A stretch of 64,000 nucleotides of DNA, from positions 1-64,000 of the forward strand of contig NZ_LZZT01000047.1 of assembly GCF_014170305.1 (NCBI RefSeq), given 5' to 3'. How positions within the stretch are numbered: the first letter of the stretch is position 1; each line of letters starts with the position of its first letter. Made by a program: the position numbers and the translations under genes. This DNA is from Achromobacter sp. UMC71 (GTDB lineage Bacteria > Pseudomonadota > Gammaproteobacteria > Burkholderiales > Burkholderiaceae_B). Shown here one piece after another: positions 26,519 to 36,212 of this stretch. The notes below the pieces were generated by a model. It was not told the DNA's origin, ran no database searches, and saw only the letters and a list, made by a program, of their open reading frames with translations.

Positions 26519-27511
26519 ATGAATAAAGTTCGCTCCCTGGCTTTGGCCATCGCAGTGGCAACCGGTGCCGCAGGCACGCTCGGCGCTTCCGTCGCCCATG
26601 CCGCCGACAAGTACCCCAGCAAACCGATTCGCGTCATCGTCCCGTTCGCGCCCGGCGGCTCCACCGATATCATCGCGCGCCTCGTGACGCAGCGCATGAG
26701 CCAGGAATTGGGCCAGCCGATGGTCGTTGAAAACAAGGGCGGCGCAGGCGGCGCCATCGGCGCGGCCGAAGCCGCTCGCGCCGACAAGGATGGCTACACC
26801 TTGTCGATCGCCACCGTGTCGACCATGGCCGTGAATCCGGCCTGCCGTCCCAACGACCTGCCGTACGACCCGATCAAGGACTTCCAGGCCGTCACCAACT
26901 TCGCCAACACCGCCAACGTCGTGGCCGTGAATCCGAAGTTCCCCGCCAAGGACTTCAAGGGCTTCGTCGAAGAGCTCAAGAAGAACCCCGGCAAGTACTC
27001 GTACGGCAGCTCGGGCACTTGCGGCGTGCTGCACTTGATGGGCGAATCGTTCAAGATGGCCACGGGCACCGACATCGTGCACGTGCCGTACAAGGGGTCG
27101 GGCCCGGCCGTGGCCGATGCCGTCGGCGGCCAGATCGAAATCCTGTTCGATAACCTGCCGTCCTCCATGCCGCAAATCCAGGCGGGCAAGCTGCGCGCCA
27201 TGGCTATCGCGTGGCCGGAAGACATCGCTGCGCTCAAGGGCGTGCCGAACTTCAAGGAAGCCGGTTTCCCGGTGCTGAACCAGCCGGTCTGGTATGGCCT
27301 GCTGGCGCCCAAGGGCACCCCGATGGAAGTCGTGAACAAGCTGCGTGACGCGGCTGTCGTGGCCCTGAAGGACCCCAAGGTCATCAAGGCGCTGGACGAC
27401 CAGGGCTCGGCCCCGTCGGGCAACACGCCGGAAGAATTCGCCAAGGAAATCAAAGAGCAGTACGACTGGGCGAAGGACGTCGTGAAAAAGCAGAACATCA
27501 AGCTGGATTGA
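26519..27511 (+). CDS. Bug family (TctC-type) tripartite tricarboxylate receptor
   Basis: This 330-residue periplasmic binding protein has a signal peptide (MNKVRSLALAIAVATGAAG ... VAHA) and then YPSKPIRVIVPFAPGGSTD, VVENKGGAGG, and VHVPYKGSGP, the Bug hallmarks. GGAGG stands nine bases before the ATG. It is a single-gene unit: a hairpin/direct-repeat region lies upstream and a clear terminator downstream. Unlike the other three Bug genes of the window it is not embedded in a catabolic operon. The ligand is unknown. Confidence 0.93.
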   Translation: MNKVRSLALAIAVATGAAGTLGASVAHAADKYPSKPIRVIVPFAPGGSTDIIARLVTQRMSQELGQPMVVENKGGAGGAIGAAEAARADKDGYTLSIATVSTMAVNPACRPNDLPYDPIKDFQAVTNFANTANVVAVNPKFPAKDFKGFVEELKKNPGKYSYGSSGTCGVLHLMGESFKMATGTDIVHVPYKGSGPAVADAVGGQIEILFDNLPSSMPQIQAGKLRAMAIAWPEDIAALKGVPNFKEAGFPVLNQPVWYGLLAPKGTPMEVVNKLRDAAVVALKDPKVIKALDDQGSAPSGNTPEEFAKEIKEQYDWAKDVVKKQNIKLD

Positions 27512-27553
27512 TCGGTTGCAGGCGCGGGCCTGGCCCGCGCCTGGACACGCCAG

Positions 27554-27585
27554 ACAAGAGCGCCTTCGGGCGCTCTTCTTTTTGC
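27554..27585 (+). terminator. Rho-independent terminator after the Bug gene
   Basis: AAGAGCGCC, a TTCG loop and GGCGCTCTT followed by CTTTTT make a textbook terminator with a cUUCGg tetraloop. It lies between the convergent Bug and LysR genes. Confidence 0.93.
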
Positions 27586-27657
27586 CTGACGCTCGTGTGC
27601 GGGGGCAGGACGATCAGGCGGCGGGCCGCGGCGAGTTCATGGCGCGCGGCCGTGCCT

Positions 27658-28548
27658 TTATCCGTCCAGCGCGGCCTGGCTCGCTTCGCACGCGGCGCGC
27701 AACCGGTCGATCAGGTCGCGATGCAGCGCCGACAAGGGATCCTGCTCGCGCGTCAGCACGCCGATCGGCACCCGCAGCGCAGGGTTCAGCCGCCGCAGGT
27801 GCATGCCCGCGCCCGGCATGGCCTGGGCCGTGACCGCGTCGACGATGGCGTCGCCCGCGCCCGCCTGGGCCAGCGCGCAGGCCACGTAGTGGGTCTGCAC
27901 CCGCACGGCGGCGCGCGGATCCAGGCCCTGGGCGTCCAGGGCCATCTGCAGCAGCGCGCCGGACGCGTCGCTGGCATCCAGCAGGATCAAGGCGTCGCCG
28001 GCGATGTCGGCCAGCGCCAGCGGGCCGTGGCCGGGCTGGCGGCTCAAGTGGACCAGCTCGGTATGGCCCAGTTCGATGCGGGCCAGGCCGGGCGTGTCGC
28101 GGGTGTCGAAGGTCACCGCCAGATCCAGCTCCCGCGTCAGCATGCCGCGCGTCAGCTCGGCGCTGTGATGGGTGTGAATGTCGAAGGTCAGGCCCGGCTG
28201 GGCCTGGCGGCTGTCGCGCACCACGCCGGGCAGCAAGCCCAAGCCCAATGCCGGCGCGCAGCCCAGCCGCAGGTGCGCGTGGGGCCGGTCGCGCAGACTG
28301 GCGGCCAGCCGGCGCACGCTGTCCAGATCCTGGTTCAGGCGGGCGACTTCGGGCGTCAGGATGTCCGCCTCGCGTGTGGCGACCAGACGGCCCTTCACGC
28401 GATCGAACAGCCTGAAGCCCAGTTGCGCCTCGGCGCTGGCCAGCAGCTTGCTGGCGGCGGGCTGGGTGATGTGCAGCGCCGCCGCGGCTTGCGTGAGGGA
28501 GCCGGTACGGCGGATCGCTTCGAAGATCTCGATGTGGCGCAGGCGCAT
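27658..28548 (-). CDS. LysR-family transcriptional regulator
   Basis: This 296-residue LysR protein starts MRLRHIEIFEAIRRTGSLTQ with the helix-turn-helix continuing AAAALHITQPAASKLLASAE. The substrate-binding domain follows (LRLGCAPALGLGLLPGVV). The ATG at 28548 begins the family sequence; a longer version from 28569 adds only MRRHSRP. It is divergent from the gamma-glutamyltransferase gene across 116 bases, so that gene is the most likely target. Confidence 0.9.
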   Translation of the reverse strand: MRLRHIEIFEAIRRTGSLTQAAAALHITQPAASKLLASAEAQLGFRLFDRVKGRLVATREADILTPEVARLNQDLDSVRRLAASLRDRPHAHLRLGCAPALGLGLLPGVVRDSRQAQPGLTFDIHTHHSAELTRGMLTRELDLAVTFDTRDTPGLARIELGHTELVHLSRQPGHGPLALADIAGDALILLDASDASGALLQMALDAQGLDPRAAVRVQTHYVACALAQAGAGDAIVDAVTAQAMPGAGMHLRRLNPALRVPIGVLTREQDPLSALHRDLIDRLRAACEASQAALDG

Positions 28549-28664
28549 GGGGCGGGAATGTCGGCGCAAAGCCGCATTCTACGGCGCGGGGCGGCTGGTC
28601 CGCGGCCGATTTGTCTATCATGCAAGCTCATGCCGGCTTGCCGGCGTCACCTTCGGAGTCTGTC

Positions 28665-30419
28665 ATGCGCATGAGTCCCTGCGCCGCCGTCCTGCTCGCT
28701 GCCGCGCTGGCCGCGATGCCGTCCGCCTGGGCGCGTTCGCCGGCCGCCACCGACGACCTCAATCCCGAAGCGGCCACCGGCACGCAAGCGCGCGAGCTGG
28801 TGCGCGCGCCGCATTTCATGATGGTCGCGGCCAACCCGCTGGCCACCCAGGCCGGCGACGAGATGCTGCGCCGCGGCGGCAGCGTGGTGGACGCCGCCAT
28901 CGCCGCGCAACTGGTGCTGAACCTCGTCGAGCCGCAGTCCTCGGGCATCGGCGGGGGCGCCTTCATGGTGGTGTATTCGGCCAAGAAAGGCCGCATCGTC
29001 ACCTACGACAGCCGCGAAACCGCGCCGGCCGCCGCGCGCCCCGATCGCTTCCTGGATGCGGACGGCAAGCCCTTGCCGTTCGCGCAGTCGGTCAACAACG
29101 GCATGGCCGTGGGTGTGCCCGGGCTGCTGCGCGGGCTGGAGATGGCGCATCGGCGCCAGGGCAAGCTGCCTTGGGCCGATCTGTTTCAGCCGGCCATCCG
29201 CCTGGCCGACCAGGGCTTTGCCGTGTCGCCGCGCCTGCACAAGCTGCTGGCGGGCAACCAGGAGCTGCCGCGCCAGCCGGCAGCCGCGGCCTACTTCTAC
29301 GCGCCCGACGGCTCGGCCTGGCCGGTGGGCCACGTGCTGAAGAATCCCGCTTTCGCGGCCACGCTGCGGGCCGTGGCGCAGGGCGGGGCGGACGCCTTCT
29401 ACCAGGGCGATATCGCGCGCGACATCGTGGCCGCGGTGCACGCCCATTCCAAGCCGGGCGATCTGGCGCTGGCCGACCTGGCAGGCTATCAGGCGCGCGA
29501 GCGCGAGCCGGTCTGCGGCGGCTATCGCGGCTATCAGCTGTGCGGCATGGGGCCGCCCAGCAGCGGCCCGATCGCGGTGCTGCAGATGCTGGGCGAGCTG
29601 GAGCAGTATCCGATGTCGCGCTTCGCGCCCGGCAGCGTCGAGGCCGTGCATTACTTCGCCGAGGCGGGCCGGCTGGCCTTTGCCGATCGCGACTTCTACG
29701 TGGCCGACCCCGACTTCGTCCGGGTGCCGGTGCGCGCCATGCTGAACCCCGCCTATCTGCAGGCGCGCGGCGCGCTGATCCAGCCCGACCGCAGCATGAA
29801 GGTCGCGCTGCCTGGCGACCCGGAGGACAAGCTCCTGTCGCTGGGCCGCGATAACGCGCTGGAGCAGCCGTCGACCAGTCACCTGGTGGCCGCCGACGCG
29901 GACGGCAATGCGCTGTCCATGACTACCACCATCGAGAACGAATTCGGCAGCAAGATCTTCGTGCGCGGCTTTTTGCTGAACAACGAGATGACCGATTTCT
30001 CGTCGTCATTCAAGGACCCCGAAGGCCGGTTGGTGGCCAACCGGGTCGAGCCGGGCAAGCGTCCGCGCAGCGCGATGTCGCCGCTGATCGTGCTGCGCGA
30101 CGGCAAGCCCTACCTGCTGGTGGGTTCACCGGGCGGCAGCGCCATCATCAACTACGTGGCCAAGACCGTGGTGGCGGTGCTGGACTGGGGCCTGGACATC
30201 CAGGCCGCGGCCGCGCTGCCCAACATGGGCAGCCGCAACAAGGAAACCGAACTGGAAAAGGGCACGCCGCTGCAGGCGCTGGCGCCCGCGCTGGAGCGCA
30301 TGGGGCATCCGGTGAAGATCACGGATTTTCCCAGCGGTATCCACGGCATCGTGATCGGGCCGGATGGCCTGCAGGGAGGCGTGGACCCGCGCCGCGAAGG
30401 CTTGGCCAAGGGCGGCTAG
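28665..30419 (+). CDS. ggt: Gamma-glutamyltransferase
   Basis: The 584-residue periplasmic enzyme hydrolyses or transfers the gamma-glutamyl group of glutathione and related compounds. A signal peptide (MSPCAAVLLAAALAAMPSAWA) is followed by MVAANPLATQAGDEMLRRGGS. The precursor splits itself before the catalytic Thr in STSHLVAADADGNALS (about Thr404); PLIVLRDGKPYLLVGSPGGS is in the small subunit. The ATG at 28665 has GGAG upstream; the longer frame from 28611 has no signal sequence. An amino-acid permease gene follows in convergent orientation. Confidence 0.94.
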   Translation: MRMSPCAAVLLAAALAAMPSAWARSPAATDDLNPEAATGTQARELVRAPHFMMVAANPLATQAGDEMLRRGGSVVDAAIAAQLVLNLVEPQSSGIGGGAFMVVYSAKKGRIVTYDSRETAPAAARPDRFLDADGKPLPFAQSVNNGMAVGVPGLLRGLEMAHRRQGKLPWADLFQPAIRLADQGFAVSPRLHKLLAGNQELPRQPAAAAYFYAPDGSAWPVGHVLKNPAFAATLRAVAQGGADAFYQGDIARDIVAAVHAHSKPGDLALADLAGYQAREREPVCGGYRGYQLCGMGPPSSGPIAVLQMLGELEQYPMSRFAPGSVEAVHYFAEAGRLAFADRDFYVADPDFVRVPVRAMLNPAYLQARGALIQPDRSMKVALPGDPEDKLLSLGRDNALEQPSTSHLVAADADGNALSMTTTIENEFGSKIFVRGFLLNNEMTDFSSSFKDPEGRLVANRVEPGKRPRSAMSPLIVLRDGKPYLLVGSPGGSAIINYVAKTVVAVLDWGLDIQAAAALPNMGSRNKETELEKGTPLQALAPALERMGHPVKITDFPSGIHGIVIGPDGLQGGVDPRREGLAKGG

Positions 30420-30474
30420 CGCAGGCCTGGCGCGATGCGGCCGCACGCCATGGCGCACGGCCGGTGCGGTGCGG

Positions 30475-31893
30475 CTAATCCAGCGCCGCCGGATCCAGCC
30501 GCATCTTGTCTTCCTTGCTGCGCGCCAGGTAGGTCACGCCCCACATCACCACACCCAGCAGCAGCAACCAGCCGGCGACCTGGTACTGGATCACGTCGCG
30601 CCCGGTCAGCGGCGTGACCAGGAACAGGCAGGCGGCCGCGCCCAGCCAGGGCACGACGCGGTTGATGCGGAAATGCTCGTGCTTGACCGGATGGCGGCGC
30701 AGCACCAGCACGGCCACGTTGACGAAGGCGAACACGCCCAGCAACAGCAGGGCGGTGGTGCCGCCCAGCGCGCGGATGGCCTCCGAGTCGCCCAGCGCCA
30801 CCAGGATGATCAGGCCGAAGGCCAGCGCGGTGGTGAACAGAATCGCGGTCCACGGCGTCTGATTGCGGCGATGCACATGCGCCAGGAACGACGGCAGCAC
30901 GCCTTGGCGCGACATGCCGTACAGCAGGCGGCTGGCCATCATCATGTTGATCAACGCCGAGTTGGCCACGGCGAACATCGAGATCACCGGCATGATGTAT
31001 TCCACCGGCAACCCGGGCGCGGCGCGTTTGACCACCAGCACCAGCGGCGTGGTGCTGCTGGCCAGTTCGCCCACCGGCACCAGCGCCACGGCACAGATCG
31101 ACACCAGCACGTAGATCACCGCCGTCAGCCCCAGCCCGGTCAGCATCACCTTCGGAAAGATGCGGCTGGGGTTGTGGGTTTCCTCGGCCATGTTGACCGA
31201 GTCCTCGAAGCCGACCATGGCGAAGAACGCCAGCGCCGTGGCCGAGGTCACCGCCAGGAACACGCCCTTGTCTTCGGGCGTGTCGAAGGCGATGACGCGC
31301 GAGAAGTCGGCCTGGCCCTGCGACATGGCGTAAAAGCCCAGCAGGATCACCATCAGCAGGCCCGACAGCTCGATCAGCGTCAGCACGACGTTGGCGCGCA
31401 CGCTCTCTGATGCGCCGCGCAGGTTGACCAGCATTACCAGTGCCATGAAGCCCAGCGCGCCGATGGTGATCCAGGTCTTATCGGCCTGCATGCCGAAGGC
31501 GGCGAACATGTTCGCCGCGAATGCCTGCGAGGCGGTCGCGGCCGACGTCAGGCCCGAGCACATCACGGTGAAGCAGACGATGAAGGTCAGGAAGTGCACA
31601 CCGAAGGCCTTGTGCACGTAGAGCGCCGCGCCCGCGGCTTTCGGATACTTGGTGACCAGTTCCAGATACGACAGGGCGGTCAGCAGAGCCACGCCGAAGG
31701 CCACCAGGAACGGCAGCCAGGCCGCGCCGCCGACTTCCTTGGCCACTTGCCCGGTCAGCGCATACACGCCCGTGCCCAGGATGTCGCCGACGATGAACAG
31801 CAACAGCAATTTGGGTCCCATGACCCGCTTGAGCGGGGCGTTCTGTTGCGCCTCGCCAGCGGCTGCCTGCGCCGTGGAATCATTCGTGGCCAT
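30475..31893 (-). CDS. APC-superfamily amino acid permease
   Basis: The 472-residue inner-membrane protein has about 12 hydrophobic segments and the APC start KRVMGPKLLLLFIVGDILGTG, which holds the substrate-binding bend in helix 1. A later segment, FFAMVGFEDSVNMAEETHNP, is the typical helix 6 and loop of the family. A good ribosome site (AAGGAGAAAG) precedes the ATG at 31893. It would import an amino acid or amine by proton symport. The gene converges with ggt, so uptake of released amino acids is a plausible but unproven link. Confidence 0.9.
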   Translation of the reverse strand: MATNDSTAQAAAGEAQQNAPLKRVMGPKLLLLFIVGDILGTGVYALTGQVAKEVGGAAWLPFLVAFGVALLTALSYLELVTKYPKAAGAALYVHKAFGVHFLTFIVCFTVMCSGLTSAATASQAFAANMFAAFGMQADKTWITIGALGFMALVMLVNLRGASESVRANVVLTLIELSGLLMVILLGFYAMSQGQADFSRVIAFDTPEDKGVFLAVTSATALAFFAMVGFEDSVNMAEETHNPSRIFPKVMLTGLGLTAVIYVLVSICAVALVPVGELASSTTPLVLVVKRAAPGLPVEYIMPVISMFAVANSALINMMMASRLLYGMSRQGVLPSFLAHVHRRNQTPWTAILFTTALAFGLIILVALGDSEAIRALGGTTALLLLGVFAFVNVAVLVLRRHPVKHEHFRINRVVPWLGAAACLFLVTPLTGRDVIQYQVAGWLLLLGVVMWGVTYLARSKEDKMRLDPAALD

Positions 31894-32206
31894 AGTCTTT
31901 CTCCTTGTTCTCTTTTGATGGGGGAGTCGCGCCAGGGCAACGTCAGGGCCTGCCGTTGCAGCAGGCCCGAGTGACGGAAAAAGTCTAAATCGGCCATGGG
32001 GTGGCCAATGCAACAGTGATGCAACGAATTGTCTAAGCATGAAAAACATGCAAGAGACGCTGCGAGAACGGCCGACGGCGTGGGACGGGGCGAGTGAACG
32101 CGGGAGCGCCGGCATGAAACCGCCCACGCAGCGGTGGGCGGATGAAGGGGGGGTGGCAGCCGGACGGCAATCCAGGTTGCAACGTGTGACTACGGCGCCA
32201 GACGGA
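31894..32206. other. Intergenic region upstream of the permease gene
   Basis: These 313 bases lie between the permease start and the end of the CoA-transferase gene, both read leftward. GGGCCTGC and GCAGGCCC (31946-31968) form a perfect 8-bp dyad within the permease leader. CGCCCAC and GTGGGCG (32121-32140) form a 7-bp stem downstream of the CoA-transferase stop, without a good T tract. The permease promoter is expected here. No gene is visible. Confidence 0.4.
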
Positions 32207-33325
32207 TCAAGTCTGCGGCGCCAGATCCGGCGGCAGGCGCCGCAACCTGGCCGGCGTACGCGACAGCTTGATCGGCGATCCCACGCCGCGATATTCACCC
32301 TGTTCCAGCACCATGCCGCGATGTCTGGTGTGAGGATGTGCCAGGGCCTGGTCCACGGTCTGCACCGCCGCAGCCGGCACGCCGGCGCGCAACAGGCGGT
32401 CGGCCAGCGCCGCCGCGTCGTGGCTGACGAGCAGCGCCGACAGGTCGTCGCGCAGGGCCTGGCGATGGGTCAGGCGGTCGGCGTTGGCGGCGTAGCGCGG
32501 ATCGCCGGCCAGCCCCGGCGCGCCCAGCACCTGCGCCAGCTGCGCGAACTGGCGGTTGTTGCCGACCGCCAGGAAAATCGGGCCGCTGGCGGTGGGCAGG
32601 GTTTCGTAGGGCGCGATGTTCGGATGCGCGTTGCCGCTGCGGCCCGGCGTCTTGCCGCTGTAGAAGTAGTTGGGCGCGTGCGGATGCAGCAACGACAACG
32701 CGCAGTCGTACAAGGTGATGTCCAGGAATTGCCCCAGATTGCTGCGCACGCGCTCGTTCAGGGCCAGCAGGATCGCCACGGCCGCGTTCAGGCCCGTCAC
32801 CATGTCCACCACCGGCAGCCCCACGCGGGTGGCCTCGCCGTCGGCGTCGCCGTTCACGCTCATCAGGCCGCACATGGCTTGCGCGCAGGCGTCATAGCCG
32901 GGCAGGCCGCCCAGCGGGCCGTCGGCGCCAAAGCCGCTGACGCGGCAATGCACCAGCCGGGGAAACTGCTGGCTCAGCGTGTCGTAGCCCAGGCCCCACT
33001 TTTCCAGCGTACCCGGCTTGAAGTTCTCGACCAGCACGTCGGCGTCGGCCAGCAGGTGGCGCAGCAATTCCTGGCCGGCGGGCTGCGACAGGTCCAGCGT
33101 CATGCCGCGCTTGTTGCGGTTGACGCCGACGAAGTAGGAGGCCGTGTCGCCCAGGAACGGCGGGCCCCAGCCGCGGGTTTCGTCGCCGCCGGGCGGTTCG
33201 ATCTTGAGCACGTCGGCGCCGTGGTCGGCCAGGATCTGGGTGCAGTACGGTCCACCCAGCACGCGCGACAGGTCGATCACTTTGCAGCCGGCCAGAGCGC
33301 CGGCATCGGGAAACTGTGGAGCCAT
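32207..33325 (-). CDS. CaiB/BaiF family III CoA transferase
   Basis: This 372-residue protein starts with GALAGCKVIDLSRVLGGPYCTQ and continues with IEPPGGDETRGWGPP and ENFKPGTLEKWGL. The segment GGLPGYDACAQAM holds the likely catalytic Asp. The family moves CoA between acids, for example from succinyl-CoA. The start is taken as the ATG at 33325, 13 bases after the Bug stop; an earlier in-frame ATG at 33355 would overlap the Bug gene. It ends an operon with the Bug protein and the AidB-like dehydrogenase. Substrate unknown. Confidence 0.88.
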   Translation of the reverse strand: MAPQFPDAGALAGCKVIDLSRVLGGPYCTQILADHGADVLKIEPPGGDETRGWGPPFLGDTASYFVGVNRNKRGMTLDLSQPAGQELLRHLLADADVLVENFKPGTLEKWGLGYDTLSQQFPRLVHCRVSGFGADGPLGGLPGYDACAQAMCGLMSVNGDADGEATRVGLPVVDMVTGLNAAVAILLALNERVRSNLGQFLDITLYDCALSLLHPHAPNYFYSGKTPGRSGNAHPNIAPYETLPTASGPIFLAVGNNRQFAQLAQVLGAPGLAGDPRYAANADRLTHRQALRDDLSALLVSHDAAALADRLLRAGVPAAAVQTVDQALAHPHTRHRGMVLEQGEYRGVGSPIKLSRTPARLRRLPPDLAPQT

Positions 33326-33338
33326 GGGGCCTCTGGGG

Positions 33339-34316
33339 TCAGTCAATGGAAACATGGGCGCTCTGGATGAGCGTGCGCCACTTGGGCACTTCGGCGGCGA
33401 TGAAGGTGGACAGACCTTGCGGCGTCTGGTCCTCGGCCCGCACGATGCCCTGGTTGCGCAGGGTCTGCTCGACCGCGGGGTCGGACAGCGCGGCCTGGAA
33501 TGCCTGGTTCAGCTTGGCGGTCACGTCGGCGGGGGTGGCCTTGGGGGCGACGATGCCGAAGAACACGCTGACGTCGTAGCCCTTCAGCCCCTGTTCGGAC
33601 AGGGTGGGCAGGTCGGGCAGGGCGTCGGAACGCTGTGCGCTGGCCAGGCCGATGGCGCGCAGCTTGCCGGCTTTGATGTACGGCAGCGCGGTCAGGATGT
33701 CGGTGAACGACATCGACACCTGTCCGCCCAGCAGGTCGTTCAGCGCCGGGCCCGTGCCCTTGTAGGGGATGTGCATGATGCGGGTGTCGGCCATCTGGTT
33801 GAACAGGATGCCTGCCAGGTGCGAGGACGCGCCGTTGCCGGACGAGGCGTAGCTGAGCTTGTCCGGATTCTTCCTGGCGTAGGCGATCAGTTCCTGCGCG
33901 TTGTTCGCCGGTACCGACGGGTTCACCACCAGGATGTTGGGCAGGTGGCCGATGCGGATGATGGGCGCGAAGCTGGTCTCGGGGTTGTAGCCCTGGTTCT
34001 TGTACAGGCTGACGTTGATGGCCAGCGGCCCCGAGGTGCCGAAGAGGATGGTGTAGCCGTCCGGCTTGGCCGCGGCCACGTATTCCGAGCCGATGTTGCC
34101 GCCGGCGCCAGCGCGGTTCTCGACGATCACGGTCTGGCCCAGCGGGGTCTTCAGTTTTTCGGCCAGGCGGCGCGCCAGGGCGTCGGTAGGGCCGCCGGGC
34201 GGGAACGGCACCACCAGGGTGACGGGGCGCGACGGGTAGGCGTCGGCGGCCACGGCGGGGGCCGTGGCGGCGATGGCGGCAAGCGCCAGCAGCAAGGGGG
34301 TGAACAGGTGTTTCAT
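33339..34316 (-). CDS. Bug family (TctC-type) tripartite tricarboxylate receptor
   Basis: The 325-residue periplasmic binding protein has a signal (MKHLFTPLLLALAAIAATAP) and the hallmarks YPSRPVTLVVPFPPGGPTD, VIVENRAGAGGNIG and MHIPYKGTGP. GGAGAC precedes the ATG. It lies between an AidB-like acyl-CoA dehydrogenase gene and a CoA-transferase gene, so it probably captures the acid that the operon activates. No TctA/TctB genes are nearby. Confidence 0.92.
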   Translation of the reverse strand: MKHLFTPLLLALAAIAATAPAVAADAYPSRPVTLVVPFPPGGPTDALARRLAEKLKTPLGQTVIVENRAGAGGNIGSEYVAAAKPDGYTILFGTSGPLAINVSLYKNQGYNPETSFAPIIRIGHLPNILVVNPSVPANNAQELIAYARKNPDKLSYASSGNGASSHLAGILFNQMADTRIMHIPYKGTGPALNDLLGGQVSMSFTDILTALPYIKAGKLRAIGLASAQRSDALPDLPTLSEQGLKGYDVSVFFGIVAPKATPADVTAKLNQAFQAALSDPAVEQTLRNQGIVRAEDQTPQGLSTFIAAEVPKWRTLIQSAHVSID

Positions 34317-34451
34317 GGTTGTCTCCAGGGGGGGGCGCGCCGGCTGTGCCGCCGGCGTCGTGGGTCAGTCGTGCGCGTGGGCCGAGCCGCCCGCAACGCA
34401 AGGAAAATCGCGCGCTCCTGGCGTGCGGCGTGGGCCGCGCGGTGCGCCAGC

Positions 34452-36155
34452 CTATAGCGCGTGCTGCAGAATGCCGCGGCAGGCGGCGCTTTCGTCGGCG
34501 GCGATGGCAAAGGGATCGCGCGGCGCCAGGCGATGCAGCAGCACCTGGTCGGCCAGCAGCGCGCGGCTGGCCAGGCCGTCGCCCGCGGCTTCCCAGCGCA
34601 GCGCCGCCAGGGACACGGCGTGGTACAGCAGCGCGGCGGCCTGGCGGGCCAGTTCGGCATGATCGCCCTGCGCCGCATGTTCAGCCAGCGCATAGGTCTG
34701 TTCCAGCGCGCGGGCTTGCTGGTCGGCCAGCGCGGGCGGGCAGGGCACGCCGTCGGCCAGCAACTGCTCGACATGGCGGCGCAGCGCGGGCAGCGAGCCT
34801 TCCTTCTTGATGGCGCGCAGCACGTCCAGCGCCACGATGTTGCTGGTGCCTTCCCAGATCGATCCCAGGTGTGCGTCGCGCACCAGGCGCGGTTCGGTCC
34901 ATTCTTCGATATAGCCGCAGCCGCCGCGCACTTCCATGGCGTCGCCGGTGACCTTGCGGGCGTCGCGGCAGGCGCGGAACTTGATCAGCGGCGTCAGGAT
35001 GCGGGCCAGCGCCGGGTCGCCGCGGCCCTGGTCGGCATCGGCCAGCGCGCGCGCGGTCTGGAACATGACGCTGCGCGCCTGTTCGGCCCATACCGTCATC
35101 TTGACCAGCTGGCGCTGCATCAGGGGCATGTCGATCAGGCGTTTGCCGAAGGCGCGGCGGTGCTGCGACACGTAGATCGCCTCGGTTACCGCGCGGCGCA
35201 TCAGGCCCGCGGCGCGCATGCCGTTGGACAGGCGCGAGTTGTTGATCATGTCGGCCATGTGCTTGAAGCCCTTGCCGCGTTCGCCCACCAGCCAGGCCGT
35301 GGCGCCCTCCAGCCGGATCTCGCCGCTGGCCATCGAGCGGGTGCCCAGCTTGTCCTTCAGGCGCAAGATGCGGTAGCGGTTGTGCGAGCCGTCTTCCAGG
35401 TCGCGCGGCAACAGGAACAGCGAGACGCCCTTCAGGCCCGGCTCGGGCTCGCTGCGCGCCAGCACCATCGCAAAGCCCGCGTCGGGGTTGGAGCAGAACC
35501 ACTTGTCGCCGTGCACGCGCCAGGTGCCGTCGTCCTGGCGCTCGGCGGTGACTTCCGTGGCGCTGACGTCGGACCCGGCGCCCTGTTCGGTCATGAACAT
35601 GGCGCCCTGGCGTAGCGTGTCGAAGTCCTGGCTGGTGACCTGCGGCAGCACGCGCTCGACCAGCGCCGGGTCGCCGAACTTGCGCAGCGTGCGCGCCAGC
35701 GAATCGGTCATGCTGACCGGGCAGCACAGACCGAATTCGGCCTGCACGAACAGGTGGCTGAGCGCGTACTTGGCGGCGGCGGGCATGGGTTCGGGCCAGC
35801 CCAGCACGCCGCCCCGATGCGACAGCGCCGCCAGGCCGAATTCGCTGTAGGCCAGCCGTTCCAGTTCGACGTAGGCGGGATGCTTGTCCACCCGCGATTC
35901 GTCGGCGCCCGCGCGGCTGCGCACCGACAGCGTGGGCGGATGCTTGTCCGCGGTCGCCGCCAGTTCGTCCATCCGGCCTCCAGCCAGTTCGCCCAGCCGG
36001 TCCAGGTGCGGCAGCAGGTGCGCGTGCAGGGCGGCGGGCAGGTAGCGCTGGGCCAGCGGCGCGGCGTAGGGATCGGCGCGGAACAGGTTCAGGCCGCGCG
36101 CGTCCGGCACGGGCGTGGCGGGGGGGGCGGCGACGGGTCGGACGGGGGTATCCAT
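34452..36155 (-). CDS. AidB-like acyl-CoA dehydrogenase
   Basis: This 567-residue flavoprotein is longer than ordinary acyl-CoA dehydrogenases and matches the AidB layout. It has an N-terminal extension (GLNLFRADPYAAPLAQRYLP), MFMTEQGAGSDVSATEV, GDKWFCSNPDAGF, then RRAFGKRLIDMPLMQRQLV and GGCGYIEEWTEPRLVRDAH. E. coli AidB protects against alkylation damage, while many relatives are catabolic enzymes. Its place in an operon with a CoA transferase and a Bug protein favours a catabolic role here. It faces a divergent LysR gene across 137 bases. Confidence 0.88.
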   Translation of the reverse strand: MDTPVRPVAAPPATPVPDARGLNLFRADPYAAPLAQRYLPAALHAHLLPHLDRLGELAGGRMDELAATADKHPPTLSVRSRAGADESRVDKHPAYVELERLAYSEFGLAALSHRGGVLGWPEPMPAAAKYALSHLFVQAEFGLCCPVSMTDSLARTLRKFGDPALVERVLPQVTSQDFDTLRQGAMFMTEQGAGSDVSATEVTAERQDDGTWRVHGDKWFCSNPDAGFAMVLARSEPEPGLKGVSLFLLPRDLEDGSHNRYRILRLKDKLGTRSMASGEIRLEGATAWLVGERGKGFKHMADMINNSRLSNGMRAAGLMRRAVTEAIYVSQHRRAFGKRLIDMPLMQRQLVKMTVWAEQARSVMFQTARALADADQGRGDPALARILTPLIKFRACRDARKVTGDAMEVRGGCGYIEEWTEPRLVRDAHLGSIWEGTSNIVALDVLRAIKKEGSLPALRRHVEQLLADGVPCPPALADQQARALEQTYALAEHAAQGDHAELARQAAALLYHAVSLAALRWEAAGDGLASRALLADQVLLHRLAPRDPFAIAADESAACRGILQHAL

Positions 36156-36212
36156 GGCGGCATCCTGCGGAAAAATGAGGGGATGCCCGGCATGGTGCGA
36201 CGATGGATTAAT

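Noticed and set aside
30364-31410. A 348-residue His/Gln/Arg-rich frame antisense to the APC permease
   Set aside because: It is the mirror of a membrane-protein gene in GC-rich DNA. The repetitive composition is typical of antisense shadows and there is no start signal.
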